From Nitrospira sp. (GTDB lineage: Bacteria; Nitrospirota; Nitrospiria; Nitrospirales; Nitrospiraceae): 64,000 nucleotides of DNA. Each line of letters begins with the position of its first letter. Position 1 is the stretch's first letter. Below the pieces are notes generated by a model, which was not told the origin of the DNA, did no database searches, and worked only from the letters and a program-made list of their open reading frames with translations. Below, one piece after another: positions 47,798 through 57,254 of the stretch. The position numbers and the translations under genes were made by a program. The stretch lies in contig VOPT01000021.1 in assembly GCA_009594865.1 (NCBI GenBank), forward strand, positions 1-64,000. Reading direction: 5' to 3'.

Positions 47798-49512
47798 ACT
47801 TCATCCAGCAATCGATCGATTTCCAACTCCAACGCGACTGCCGGCACTCCAATCTGCCACTGCTCCAACACCTCTGGATGCAACTCTCCGAGTAATCCGA
47901 TCGCTCGCCCATCCAGCATGATCCGTCCCGCCCTGCCCTCAAGGAACGAGGGGTGGGGGACCGGTTCAAGCGTAAACGAACGGTCCAAGTAATAGAGCAG
48001 TAAGTCAAGGCAGGAATGAATCTCCGAGAAGTGCGCGCCGGCATGGGCAATGACCGCCCCCAACATCGTGATCGTCCGTGATCCGACATCGGCACCAACA
48101 TCCGGCACAGCCACTTCACCGACCTCGAACATCCGATGCGGATAAAACGCCCGGCTTGAATTCGTCTCCACCTGTAACAACGACGGGGTAATCCATTGCC
48201 TCAGGCAGGAATAGCTGAGCGACATCACATTATCCACTTCTACGACCTTCGCCCACTCAGTGCCATCCAAGCGCATGCGCGTGCAAAAATCCTGGTGAGA
48301 CCCCATGATGTTGGAAATGATTTCCTGGAATTCCATTCCCACCATGAGATGACGGACCCGGTCGGCCATCTGCTCCAACCGTGACAGCCCCCCCACCGTA
48401 AACTGCGACGGCATGACCGGAGCAAACCTGGCATAACCCTGACTGATCGCCACATCCTCCACCACATCGACGGTGTGCAGCAGGTCGTTGCGATACGGCG
48501 GCAACTGTACAGCGACCTTGGGTCCGGCCGATTTGACCGTGTAGCCATAGGACTTGAGCGCCGTGGTGACTTCTTTGCTACCCAACGCTTCTCCCAGCGC
48601 GGTTTCGATGGCCTTGAGCGGAATCGTCCGCGGCGCGCCGAAATCGATCGGGGTGTGCCAGCGTTTGCCGAAAGCGGTTTTCACCGGCGACTGAATCTCG
48701 ACCGGCGCAATCATCGCCCCTCGATCGGCAAGGTTGGCAGCAAATATATTCAAGGTAAGCGCCACCATATGCACATCGGTTCCGGTCACTTCGACGAATA
48801 ATTCATTATCGCCCACCTGCACCTCACCGATTTCCCGACTGTTGATGATCGGAGGAAACGACAAGACTTGCCCTTTGGCATCGCGCAGAATCGGCAATCG
48901 ATCGTGGCCGCTGACGATTCCGCCATACTCCACGCCTTTGGGATGGACCATCAAGATCTCGCGCAGCGTCATCACCGTTTCCATACCCAACGGCGTGAAT
49001 CGCACGTCATCCGACTTGACCAAATCGTACGACACGGGAAAGACAATCGGCGCGAGGCGATAGAGGCCAATGGACACCGTGCGGCGCTTGCGCCCGAAAA
49101 TATCGGCCAGCTTCTCCTGCGTCTGGATCAGCTGTGCCAAACCGGATGCCGTCACGCGATAGCCGATCGCCGTACAGGCGGCGACATAGGGACGCACCTG
49201 GTCCAGCCCCGGTGCCACGACCAGCTTCCCGGCCACACGTTTCTGTTTTTTGAAAAACGGATACGCAATAGACGAGCCCCGTTGCTTGATCCGGATCTGC
49301 CGGGCAATCCCCTCGCAACACCACAAATCAGGACGATTGCTGTCTTGCAGTTCGATCCGAAGTTCGCCCGTTTCGGCGTTGTGCCCCTTCAACTCGCCCT
49401 TCACCAACATCAGCCACTGTTCGAGCTGATCGAGCGGAATACGCGACGGCGCGGCGTCCGGTCCGGCGATGAGGGCTTCGAGATCGTCTCGTTGGAGGGA
49501 AATGGTGGGCAT
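47794..49512 (-). CDS. pheT: Phenylalanyl-tRNA synthetase beta subunit, archaeal type
   Basis: A 572-residue beta subunit. It starts MPTISLQRDDLEALI and contains SNRPDLWCCEGIARQIR, the B3/B4 domain, the B5 domain (PLKAIETALGEALGSKEVTTALKSYG) and a catalytic-like domain ending LLGELHPEVLEQW. The bacterial beta subunit has about 800 residues, with N-terminal EMAP-like and C-terminal ferredoxin-like domains; both are missing here, and the size and order match the archaeal/eukaryotic form. It follows pheS by 12 bases. Confidence 0.92.
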   Translation of the reverse strand: MPTISLQRDDLEALIAGPDAAPSRIPLDQLEQWLMLVKGELKGHNAETGELRIELQDSNRPDLWCCEGIARQIRIKQRGSSIAYPFFKKQKRVAGKLVVAPGLDQVRPYVAACTAIGYRVTASGLAQLIQTQEKLADIFGRKRRTVSIGLYRLAPIVFPVSYDLVKSDDVRFTPLGMETVMTLREILMVHPKGVEYGGIVSGHDRLPILRDAKGQVLSFPPIINSREIGEVQVGDNELFVEVTGTDVHMVALTLNIFAANLADRGAMIAPVEIQSPVKTAFGKRWHTPIDFGAPRTIPLKAIETALGEALGSKEVTTALKSYGYTVKSAGPKVAVQLPPYRNDLLHTVDVVEDVAISQGYARFAPVMPSQFTVGGLSRLEQMADRVRHLMVGMEFQEIISNIMGSHQDFCTRMRLDGTEWAKVVEVDNVMSLSYSCLRQWITPSLLQVETNSSRAFYPHRMFEVGEVAVPDVGADVGSRTITMLGAVIAHAGAHFSEIHSCLDLLLYYLDRSFTLEPVPHPSFLEGRAGRIMLDGRAIGLLGELHPEVLEQWQIGVPAVALELEIDRLLDEV

Positions 49513-49524
49513 GATGTGATGGTC

Positions 49525-51069
49525 CTAAAAACTTCCCCGCATGGTCCGAATGAATTCTAAATCCGCCGAGAAGAGGTCGCGGATGTCATGAATGCCCAAC
49601 GCCACCATCGCCATGCGATCCAATCCGAGACCCCAGGCAATGACCGGCACCGAGACGCCGAGCGGCGTCGTGACCTCAGGCCGGAACAATCCCGCACCGC
49701 CCAATTCCATCCAGCCGAGCTTCGGGTGACGCACGTGCATTTCAACCGATGGTTCGGTAAACGGGAAATAGGCCGGGAGAAATTTTACTTCCTTGGCCTG
49801 CGCTACTTCGCGGGCGAACAGATTCAACAATCCCAACAATGTGCGAAAGTTGATATCCGCCCCCAGCACAATCCCTTCGACCTGAAAAAAATCTGTCGCA
49901 TGGGTCGCATCCACCTGGTCGTAACGAAAGCAGCGCGCAATGGAGAAGTATTTTCCCGGCACCGATGGGCTCGTCGCCAGCCTGCGTGCAGAGACCGCCG
50001 TTCCCTGGCTCCGCAACACCAACCGCTTCGCGCGCTCCGCATCGAAGTGATAGCCCCAACCAGTGGACCCTGCCCCGGCTCCCTTTTCATGAACTTGCGT
50101 GACATTCGTCAGATACGGCTCGGCGATGTCACGGGCATGGGTGGGATTCTTCACAAAGTACACATCATGAATGTCGCGAGCCGGGTGAAACTGCGGCATG
50201 AACAACGCGTCCATATTCCAGAACTCAGTCTCCACGAGGGTCCCGCGCATTTCCTGGAAGCCCATGCTGACCAGTTTGAGCTTGACCAGATCGAGAAACT
50301 CTCGATAGGGATGGCGTTTCCCTGCCGCGATGCGCGGAGCCCGCAAACTGATCGTATACTTGCGGAACCGCTTGGTCCGCCACGCCCCCTCCTTGAGGAG
50401 GTCCGGCGTTAACTGCGAGACTTCCTCCGCCACGCCGTCACGCGACAGTTGATCAGCCACTTCCTGACCGGAAGGCGTCAGCAGAAACGATCGCGTCACG
50501 CGTTCATCGACACGGAAAGGCTCCCGTGCGTTCCCACGTTTGACCGCATGCTGTTGAAGCACGGCCCGAAGCGGTTCGGCAAAGGTTTGCAATTCTCGTT
50601 GTCCGCTCCGCAATTCCTGCAACAGCGCGCGCATCGCCTCTGCCGTGGGACTATTCCGGCCGGTACTTTCAATGCAGCCACCTTGCACGATGAGGATGGC
50701 GCCTTCTTTCTTGAGGGTTCCGACCGCTTTGCTGACATCCGACGGCTCAAGCGCTTCCTTGGCCTGAATGTCCTGAATCGTCAGACGTTTTCCAGTCTGC
50801 CCGGCTTCCCGTGCCGCCGACAGCACGCGTTCAATCGGGGCGTATTTCTCAAAAAACACCTCACCGATCGGCGTCAGCGAGGCGATATAGGCCACCGTTT
50901 CGGCATGTACGGCAATCAAGGATTTGGCCAAGAGCCATTCGACGGCCATACTTAACTGCGAGGATTCCAGCCCGGTAGAGTCCGCAAGTTGATCGAGCGT
51001 GGAGGGCGAGCTAGGCTGCGGAGCCAATGCCAGCAGCACTTTGCTTTCGAGGGGATGAAGATTATCCAT
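49525..51069 (-). CDS. pheS: Phenylalanyl-tRNA synthetase alpha subunit, archaeal type
   Basis: A 514-residue class II catalytic subunit. The first ~190 residues contain winged-helix DNA-binding-like domains (SSTLDQLADSTGLESSQLSMAVEWLL region, then LEPSDVSKAVGTLKKEGAI), as in archaeal and eukaryotic alpha subunits; bacterial PheS (~340 residues) has a coiled coil instead. Catalytic motif 2 is YFSIARCFRYDQVDATHATDFFQVEG and motif 3 is GLGLDRMAMVALGI. With pheT it forms the only PheRS in the window. It precedes pheT and lies 30 bases after the rpe stop. Confidence 0.93.
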   Translation of the reverse strand: MDNLHPLESKVLLALAPQPSSPSTLDQLADSTGLESSQLSMAVEWLLAKSLIAVHAETVAYIASLTPIGEVFFEKYAPIERVLSAAREAGQTGKRLTIQDIQAKEALEPSDVSKAVGTLKKEGAILIVQGGCIESTGRNSPTAEAMRALLQELRSGQRELQTFAEPLRAVLQQHAVKRGNAREPFRVDERVTRSFLLTPSGQEVADQLSRDGVAEEVSQLTPDLLKEGAWRTKRFRKYTISLRAPRIAAGKRHPYREFLDLVKLKLVSMGFQEMRGTLVETEFWNMDALFMPQFHPARDIHDVYFVKNPTHARDIAEPYLTNVTQVHEKGAGAGSTGWGYHFDAERAKRLVLRSQGTAVSARRLATSPSVPGKYFSIARCFRYDQVDATHATDFFQVEGIVLGADINFRTLLGLLNLFAREVAQAKEVKFLPAYFPFTEPSVEMHVRHPKLGWMELGGAGLFRPEVTTPLGVSVPVIAWGLGLDRMAMVALGIHDIRDLFSADLEFIRTMRGSF

Positions 51070-51099
51070 GAATGACGGTGCGGTCCGATGCCTCTTCTA

Positions 51100-51804
51100 T
51101 CACTGAACGGCTATAGTTCTGCTGCTGCGTGGCGGTGCGACACGACCGGCTCTGAGCGCCGTAATGGCGGCGGCATAATCGTGATCCGAAAATACCGCTG
51201 ACCCTGCGACCAACACATCAGCCCCAGCCGCAAGAATGGAGTCCGCGTTGTCCGGTTTCACGCCCCCGTCCACCTCCAGGAGAGCCTTGCTCTGAGTGCG
51301 ATCGATCAGCGCCCTGACCTCGGCAATCTTGTGCAACGACGAGGGAATAAATTTTTGCCCGCCGAAACCCGGATTCACGGACATGATGAGGATCAGATCC
51401 GCATCGTGAACGATTTCCGACAAGGTGGCCGCAGGCGTAGCGGGATTCAACGTCACCCCGGCCTTCACGCCGTGGTCCTTGATCAACTGCACCGTCCGAT
51501 GCAGATGCGGACACGTCTCCACATGAACGGTGAGATAGTTCGCACCGGCTTCGGCGAACTCCGCGATGAACGCATCCGGGTTGGTCATCATCAAATGCAC
51601 GTCCAACGGCAGGCTGGTCACTTTTCTCAAGGCTTCAACGACCGGAGGCCCGATCGTCAGGTTCGGCACGAAGTGACCATCCATCACATCGACATGCAGC
51701 CAATCGGCACCAGCCTCTTCGACTTTGGCGACTTCTTCGGCCAGGCGTGCAAAATCTGCCGATAGAATAGACGGCGCGATACACACGGTCCTGCCGGCTA
51801 TCAC
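51100..51804 (-). CDS. rpe: Ribulose-phosphate 3-epimerase
   Basis: Interconverts ribulose-5-phosphate and xylulose-5-phosphate in the pentose phosphate or Calvin routes. The 234-residue barrel has APSILSADFARLAEEV, the metal and catalytic sites in LHVDVMDGHFVPNLTIGP, HLMMTNP, and NPGFGGQKFIP. The C-terminal loop carries LEVDGGVKPDN. The start overlaps the stop of rsmB by four bases. Confidence 0.96.
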   Translation of the reverse strand: MIAGRTVCIAPSILSADFARLAEEVAKVEEAGADWLHVDVMDGHFVPNLTIGPPVVEALRKVTSLPLDVHLMMTNPDAFIAEFAEAGANYLTVHVETCPHLHRTVQLIKDHGVKAGVTLNPATPAATLSEIVHDADLILIMSVNPGFGGQKFIPSSLHKIAEVRALIDRTQSKALLEVDGGVKPDNADSILAAGADVLVAGSAVFSDHDYAAAITALRAGRVAPPRSSRTIAVQ

Positions 51805-53240
51805 GCGACCCTCCGGAGGCGGGCGGCAAAAAACGCATCCATGTGATTCCTATTGGCCATCGTAGACAGATCCCCTCGTGGGGTCAGGAACGGCAGACCG
51901 GCTGGGGGCAACCAGGGTGCGATCGAGTCGCGCTGAAATTCACGATGAGACTGACAGAACTCGTTGATAACTGACTCGGTTTCTTCCGGTTCAATCGAGC
52001 ACGTACTATAGACCAACACTCCACCAGGCCGCAAGAGACGACTCGTCGCGGCGAGCAGCTCCAGCTGCACCTGACGATGGTGCACGATGCTGTCCGGCAT
52101 CTTGTACCACTTGGCTTCGGGATGCCTCCGCAGCACGCCGAGGCCGCTGCAGGGCGCGTCGAGCAAAATCCGATCGAATGGGCGCGACCACACATCAGGC
52201 AGCGAGGGAGCAATCACTGGTTCTCTCAGCCCGGCCTCAGCCTCCATCAGTCGACGCATATCACCCACGATCGGTGTGACGATCCTCACACCGAGGCGGC
52301 GACAATTCTCCATCACGAGATCCAGTCGGGAAGCAGCCCGATCCACGGCGATGATTTCGCCGCGATTCTCCATGAGCGCGGCGATATGTGTCGCCTTGCC
52401 GCCGGGAGCCGCGCAGGCATCCAGCACACGGTGGCCGGGCTGCGCATCCAACAATAACGGCACGAGCTGTCCCGCCTCATCCTCGACGTAAAAATGTCCT
52501 GCCGCGTATCCAGGCAGATCTGCGACGGCACCAGTGCGACCGAGTTGAACGCCGGCCTCGCTGATCGATGTGGGCACGGCCTCCACCTGGGCCGCACGCA
52601 AGTCGGCCAGGAGTGCCGCTCTAGTGGTTCGTAGCCGGTTCACGCGAAGTGTCAGCAGAGGAATTTCAACCGAGGCCCGACACAAGACTTCGGCTCGGTC
52701 GGGTCCCCACTGTCGACACCAACGCTCCACGAGCCACGTCGGGCATGAGTACCGGACCGCCAGAGCCTCGATGGGATCCTTCGCGAGATCCGGCCATTCC
52801 GGAGACGACGTTCGCACCATGGCACGCAGCACCGCATTGACGTATCCGCTCCAATCCCTTCCCAATCGACGGCGCAGCTGTTTCGTCATCTGCACGGATT
52901 CATTCACTGCAGCTGAGGCGGGCACTCGATCCAAATACAGCACTTGATACGCGCCCAAGCGCAACATGATTTGCACGAGAGTGGGAAGCTTGGCGATACG
53001 CCGATCGGACAAGAGGCCTAGACGCCAATCCAGAGTAGCGCGATACCGCAACACACCGCGCACGAGCTCCACCATGAAGGCTCGATCGCGGAGATCGAGC
53101 CCGGCCTTGGCAGAAACCTGATCGAATAAGTCGTCGGCCAACGAGCCGGCCTCGTCGATTGCTAATAACGCCTTGACCGCGGCATGCCGTCCCGGGGATA
53201 CGGCGTGGCCGGATGACGCTGGTTGCGGATCAGTTCCCAT
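51801..53240 (-). CDS. rsmB: 16S rRNA (cytosine-C5)-methyltransferase RsmB
   Basis: Methylates C967 of 16S rRNA. The 479-residue protein has the NusB-like N-terminal RNA-binding domain (RHAAVKALLAIDEAGSLADDLFDQVSAK ... NAVLRAMVR) and a Rossmann-type methyltransferase. Catalytic motifs are DACAAPGGKATHIAALM, DAPCSGLGVLRRHPEAKW and YSTCSIEPEETES, with the two cysteines in PCSG and TCS. The gene lies between fmt and rpe on the same strand, an arrangement shared with many bacteria. Confidence 0.95.
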   Translation of the reverse strand: MGTDPQPASSGHAVSPGRHAAVKALLAIDEAGSLADDLFDQVSAKAGLDLRDRAFMVELVRGVLRYRATLDWRLGLLSDRRIAKLPTLVQIMLRLGAYQVLYLDRVPASAAVNESVQMTKQLRRRLGRDWSGYVNAVLRAMVRTSSPEWPDLAKDPIEALAVRYSCPTWLVERWCRQWGPDRAEVLCRASVEIPLLTLRVNRLRTTRAALLADLRAAQVEAVPTSISEAGVQLGRTGAVADLPGYAAGHFYVEDEAGQLVPLLLDAQPGHRVLDACAAPGGKATHIAALMENRGEIIAVDRAASRLDLVMENCRRLGVRIVTPIVGDMRRLMEAEAGLREPVIAPSLPDVWSRPFDRILLDAPCSGLGVLRRHPEAKWYKMPDSIVHHRQVQLELLAATSRLLRPGGVLVYSTCSIEPEETESVINEFCQSHREFQRDSIAPWLPPAGLPFLTPRGDLSTMANRNHMDAFFAARLRRVA

Positions 53241-53298
53241 GGACAGTCAACGTGAACATGGCTGGAAATCGTGAATGGAATGCGCGTGCCCGCTCTGG

Positions 53299-54249
53299 TC
53301 ACGCTTGTGGCGGCGGGACAGCGTGAAGACTGATGCCTTCAGTCATACGATGGCCTGCCAGGTATTGCGCCACCGTCATCCGGCGGCTATTGGATGGTTG
53401 GATGTCGAGAATCTGAATGGTTCCGGCCCCGGTCGCCACATCGATGCGGTCTTTCGTCACCTTCGTGACGGTGCCGGCTGCTGCTTGCGGAGATTCCTCG
53501 CCGACCGAAACGCGACAGAGAGTCCAGCGCTCACCGTTTACATACGTATACGCGCCTGGCCAAGGCGAAAGTCCCCGCACACGGTGGGCGATCTCTTGGG
53601 CCGATAGCGTCCAGTCGATGAGGCCATCTTCCTTCTTGAGCAACGGCGCCATGGTCGCCTGCGAATCATCCTGTCGTTCCGGCGTCAACGTCCCCGCCTT
53701 CAGGCGACGCAGGGTCTCCACCAGCAACCGCCCGCCAACATCGGCGAGTCGAGGGGCGAGTGTGCCGGCCGTATCATCGGGACGGATCTCCACGGTCTCG
53801 CGCAGCAGCATGTCGCCGGTATCCATGCCTTCAGCCATAAACATGGTGGTAATGCCGGTTTCCCGTTCACCTCGAATAATAGCCCATTGCACAGGACCAG
53901 CCCCGCGATACTTCGGCAAAAGCGACCCATGCACATTGATACATCCTCGCGGCGGCAAGGCAAGAATGACCGGAGGCAGGATGCGGCCGAAGGCGGTGAC
54001 GGCAATAATATCGGGCTTCCACACGCGCAACGCGTCCAGAAAAGCCGGGTCCTTCATCTTCAGAGGCTGGAGCACAGGAATGCCCTCGCGCTGGCAGACA
54101 GCTTTCACGGGAGAAGGAATGACCTCTTGCCCACGCCCCTTCGGGCGATCCGGCTGCGTCACGACGCCGACGACCTGGTCATCGGATTTCAGCAATGCCT
54201 CCAGCGAGGGCACGGCGAAGTTGGGTGTTCCCATGAATACGATACGCAT
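53299..54249 (-). CDS. fmt: Methionyl-tRNA formyltransferase
   Basis: Formylates Met on the initiator tRNA using 10-formyl-THF. The 316-residue protein has MRIVFMGTPNFAVPSLEAL, the formyl-THF site with the catalytic segment NVHGSLLPKYRGAGPVQWAI, and DTGDMLLRETVEI, plus the C-terminal OB-like domain. An initiator tRNA-fMet gene lies 88 bases upstream on the opposite strand, so enzyme and substrate genes are neighbours. rsmB follows with a 58-base gap. Confidence 0.96.
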   Translation of the reverse strand: MRIVFMGTPNFAVPSLEALLKSDDQVVGVVTQPDRPKGRGQEVIPSPVKAVCQREGIPVLQPLKMKDPAFLDALRVWKPDIIAVTAFGRILPPVILALPPRGCINVHGSLLPKYRGAGPVQWAIIRGERETGITTMFMAEGMDTGDMLLRETVEIRPDDTAGTLAPRLADVGGRLLVETLRRLKAGTLTPERQDDSQATMAPLLKKEDGLIDWTLSAQEIAHRVRGLSPWPGAYTYVNGERWTLCRVSVGEESPQAAAGTVTKVTKDRIDVATGAGTIQILDIQPSNSRRMTVAQYLAGHRMTEGISLHAVPPPQA

Positions 54250-54336
54250 GCTCAGGCTTTATCATTCTCCCCTCGCGAATGCAATTCTCGTCGCGGCTTC
54301 CTTGACTCTCGTTTCACACGCCTGTTAGTATCCGGT

Positions 54337-54413
<77 letters not shown>

Positions 54414-54723
54414 ACTTTCTCGCTTCTCCTTTAAACACCTACAGCAATGTCAGGCTCGGCCTCGGCACTCGTGTGCGACGGGCGATCTCGCACACGTGCC
54501 TACAACGACCTACGTCCTCAAATCAATTGGTTAGCTCACTTCATCCTGCCAGATAGGATTCAGAGCATCGGGTCGCTGTAGTGATACGGCGTCACCATCA
54601 GGACCAGATTTCTTCGGGGAAGCCCGTGATGAATGTTGGGACTACTGGTTTACTCCCTAGACCCTGTAAGCACATCGTTGTTTTGTTACATCAGCAGAAA
54701 TTCAGTCATTTGCCACACTTGCC
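54414..54723. other. Low-coding stretch after tRNA-fMet
   Basis: No gene is supported. The base composition is less GC-rich than in the neighbouring genes. The stretch continues into 55111-55762, so 54414-55762 looks like an insertion or decayed accessory segment beside the tRNA gene, with one possible protein (54724-55110). No direct repeat of the tRNA 3' end was found by eye. Confidence 0.4.
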
Positions 54724-55110
54724 TTGATGGGCGGATGCGCGACGATGGCAAACATCGATCAACAGATTAGCGTGACGACACAACCGGACGACGCCGATGT
54801 GCCCCTTGGTAGCATCACTGGCAGCACACCGATGAGTGCCACGGTACCTGGAGGATACAGCATCCCTCAATCGACTCAAGTGTCCAAGCAAGGGTATCAA
54901 TCGCAAACTATCGCTATTCAGCGCGGCGTTAGAACTTCCCACCTCGTTCAGGATTTCCTTCCTGGACTTCTCCTAGGACCGATCCCATTGCTGGTCGATG
55001 CCATCACGGGAGACTGGGGGTATGTCGCCAACACGAATTATCACGTTACGCTGCACCCCATTCCGACAGCTGTCAGTTCTGCCCCAGCTTCGCGCCAAGA
55101 AATGAAGTAA
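54724..55110 (+). CDS. PEGA-like lipoprotein, probably with altered 5' end
   Basis: A 128-residue reading frame containing a PEGA-like segment: ISVTTQPDDADVPLGSITGSTPMSATVPGG and STQVSKQGYQSQTIAI. A hydrophobic stretch (LLLGPIPLLVDAI) follows. The start TTG-ATG at 54724-54727 is directly followed by GGCATM, a lipobox-like LMGGCAT pattern, but only four residues precede the cysteine, too few for a signal peptide. The upstream open frame (from 54670) has no usual start codon. So the 5' end may be frameshifted, truncated or start at a rare codon. Family: surface or lipoprotein PEGA domain, low certainty. Confidence 0.45.
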   Translation: MMGGCATMANIDQQISVTTQPDDADVPLGSITGSTPMSATVPGGYSIPQSTQVSKQGYQSQTIAIQRGVRTSHLVQDFLPGLLLGPIPLLVDAITGDWGYVANTNYHVTLHPIPTAVSSAPASRQEMK

Positions 55111-55762
55111 TTGAGAGCTGCATTATCGGGAGGAATGCTCTCTGCTCCTCCCGATATGCCTCCTGGAGGATCTGCCAGGAGAAGTGATCAAGGAGCGTTC
55201 TTCCCCGTAAAGATGGCTGAGTAAACACTCTGCCCTGACATAGGTTCGCACGGCGCCGCACCGCCCAGGCCATCACTGCCTGAATGATAAGGGCTCACCA
55301 GCCAGGCATTCATGTGGGCTGTCGCTCGTCATTCGACAAAAGCTCTTTGAACATCACCGCTGCCTGCATGACTTCGTCCACGGTCGCTGCCGCCCAGATC
55401 TAATTGGCCAGAAAAATCGATATCGCACAGAAGGTAGAGAAAGGCCGTCTCATCCTGTCTTCAAGCAGGGCATCTCGCGGATGAGGATTTCAGTAGTGAT
55501 CTACTGCTCGGAATGCTCGATAGGGTGTGAACCAGGCATCACTTGACGGATATGCCGGTCTCTGGGGTACGGGTAATATGACCTGAAAGCTTGGTACGGA
55601 AAGAGAATTTCCAACACTTCAAATCCAGCCAGTATTTTGTTTAATTTGGGCGTCCTTCTCCGACGCGGTGATTCGTCATGACAGAGAGGATGTCAGCCGA
55701 CGGTGCACCTCGAGCTTGCGCGCCTGGGCTTCACTCAGCCCTCGCGTGAAGACGCCGCAGCG
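55111..55762. other. Long non-coding stretch with one hairpin
   Basis: No gene is supported. Just after the lipoprotein-like frame, ATCGGGAGGA (55125-55134) pairs with TCCTCCCGAT (55146-55155) across an 11-base loop; it may terminate that transcript, though no U-run follows. On the minus strand around 55320-55410 a short open stretch (ending ELLSNDERQPT) could be the remnant of a broken gene. The remainder shows nothing recognised. Confidence 0.4.
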
Positions 55763-56620
55763 CTACGCCACCGTGCGATGGTCCGGACGCTTTACCGCGC
55801 GTATGCCGATGACGAGTTCATAGTCACGATCCCAATGGTCTAACTCGGCGGTGGTGAGCTCTGTGGAGTGAAGCCCATGCAGACTGGCCAGGGAGGCCAG
55901 CACGTTGCCGTATGTCGTAACCGTAATGTCCTCCGCCTGAAACACTTGCTCAAAAAGCCGACGGGCGGACAGCGACGTGAACCGCCAAAACTCGCCCCAA
56001 TTATCCATATCGTAACGGGCAATCTGACTGATCCCGGGCACGATCACCAATAACACTCCTCCGGGGCACAAGATGCGCTCGAGTGTTGCGAGCGCCGCGG
56101 GAACATCAAAAATAAACTGCAGGGTGAACGTCAGAATAGCGCAATCGTAGCGGTTGGACGGAATGTGTTTGGCATCCGCGAGATCCGCCTGGATCGTGCT
56201 GCCACCCATGCCCGGATTCACATGGAGAATATCGGAGATGATGACTCTCTCGCCGCCGAATTTCCGGGTATAGCGATCGTCGCCGATTTCCAACGCGCGG
56301 CCGCGAATATCCGCCCGGTGTGCGAGCAGAAAACAGTCTTCTGTATAAGAACGATCGATGGGGCGCCCTGACTGCCAAGCGAAATCACGTCGAATCGGAT
56401 GAACGCGCCGGAGAGAGTTTCCCCATCTCCAGTCGAGCCCCACACCGCCGAGTTCGTGCAGCAAGGTCACTTGCGCCTGCTGGTAGCACTCGTCTCCCAT
56501 AAGTCGCCGCACGAGTGTTTTCATCGGCCATGCCAGTGCGGAGATCAGCTGGCTTCGAATCGACGAACGTCCATGGCTGGACGGTTCATTGCGGGGCTCT
56601 GAAAATGAGGTGTCAGGCAA
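55763..56620 (-). CDS. SAM-dependent methyltransferase, class I
   Basis: A 285-residue methyltransferase. The Rossmann core shows ALEIGDDRYTRKFGGERVIISDILHVN as motif I and following strand, YDCAILTFTLQFIFDVPAALATLERILCPGGVLLVIVPG as the typical acceptor region, and a C-terminal extension without clear family. Substrate unknown; similar stand-alone enzymes act on sugars or lipids of cell-surface polymers. The TTG at 56620 is chosen because GAGGAG lies about six bases upstream. It stands in a gene-poor segment without a partner gene. Confidence 0.8.
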   Translation of the reverse strand: MPDTSFSEPRNEPSSHGRSSIRSQLISALAWPMKTLVRRLMGDECYQQAQVTLLHELGGVGLDWRWGNSLRRVHPIRRDFAWQSGRPIDRSYTEDCFLLAHRADIRGRALEIGDDRYTRKFGGERVIISDILHVNPGMGGSTIQADLADAKHIPSNRYDCAILTFTLQFIFDVPAALATLERILCPGGVLLVIVPGISQIARYDMDNWGEFWRFTSLSARRLFEQVFQAEDITVTTYGNVLASLASLHGLHSTELTTAELDHWDRDYELVIGIRAVKRPDHRTVA

Positions 56621-57254
56621 GAATGGCTCCTCAAAAACGGGCCGTCTCGGATGAACCGCCTGTGCAAGGTTACATCAGGCCCTGTTTTCGGCTGTGGCCA
56701 CTAACTGCGACACATGAGGCGAAGGCGCCGAATCCACACGATACGGTTGCGTGACACATCGCCAGAGAGTGCTGGAGAATTGCGGAGCAGTGGCCGATGC
56801 TGGAGAAGTGACGTCACAACGGATGGCTTCTCGCCTATTGTAGCCGAGGAAAGTTCTTGTCCTGCCTAGGCAAAACCCGATGTCGGCGAGAAGGTCTTCC
56901 ACAATTCTGACAGTGGATATAAGTATATACTGGTTTACTCCAGAGGAAGCAATACAGATTTCACACCCCCTCCCCTCCATCCAACACCACTCGATACATG
57001 GACTGCGGAATATACTTAGCCTCGCGTATCCGATGACTGGAGGGACTCTCAACAGGTTGAACCTTGCAGACAAGAAGATGTGCGAGCCGCTCGGCGATAC
57101 CCGCGCATCAACCGTTTCAGGTCCCAACGTGGCCTGAAGGCTGTCCGTGGATCGTAGCAGAACGGCCCAAGGCCGACCGTACGGTTCGGCCTGTTCCGTC
57201 GAATGAACTGCTCGGGGACAGGAACCGTACACGCTGAATCTGTCTCTGCTCTCG
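56621..57254. other. Gene-poor stretch between methyltransferase and transglycosylase
   Basis: No gene is supported. An AT-rich patch at 56910-56935 includes the palindrome AGTATATACT and could hold a promoter for the minus-strand methyltransferase gene. Long reading frames on both strands here have low-complexity, non-protein-like composition and were not called. Confidence 0.45.

Noticed and set aside
54645..56942. A 14-bp direct repeat (TACTGGTTTACTCC) at about 54647 and 56929
   Set aside because: A match of this length is expected several times by chance in a 64-kb window, and the copies do not bound a clear element.
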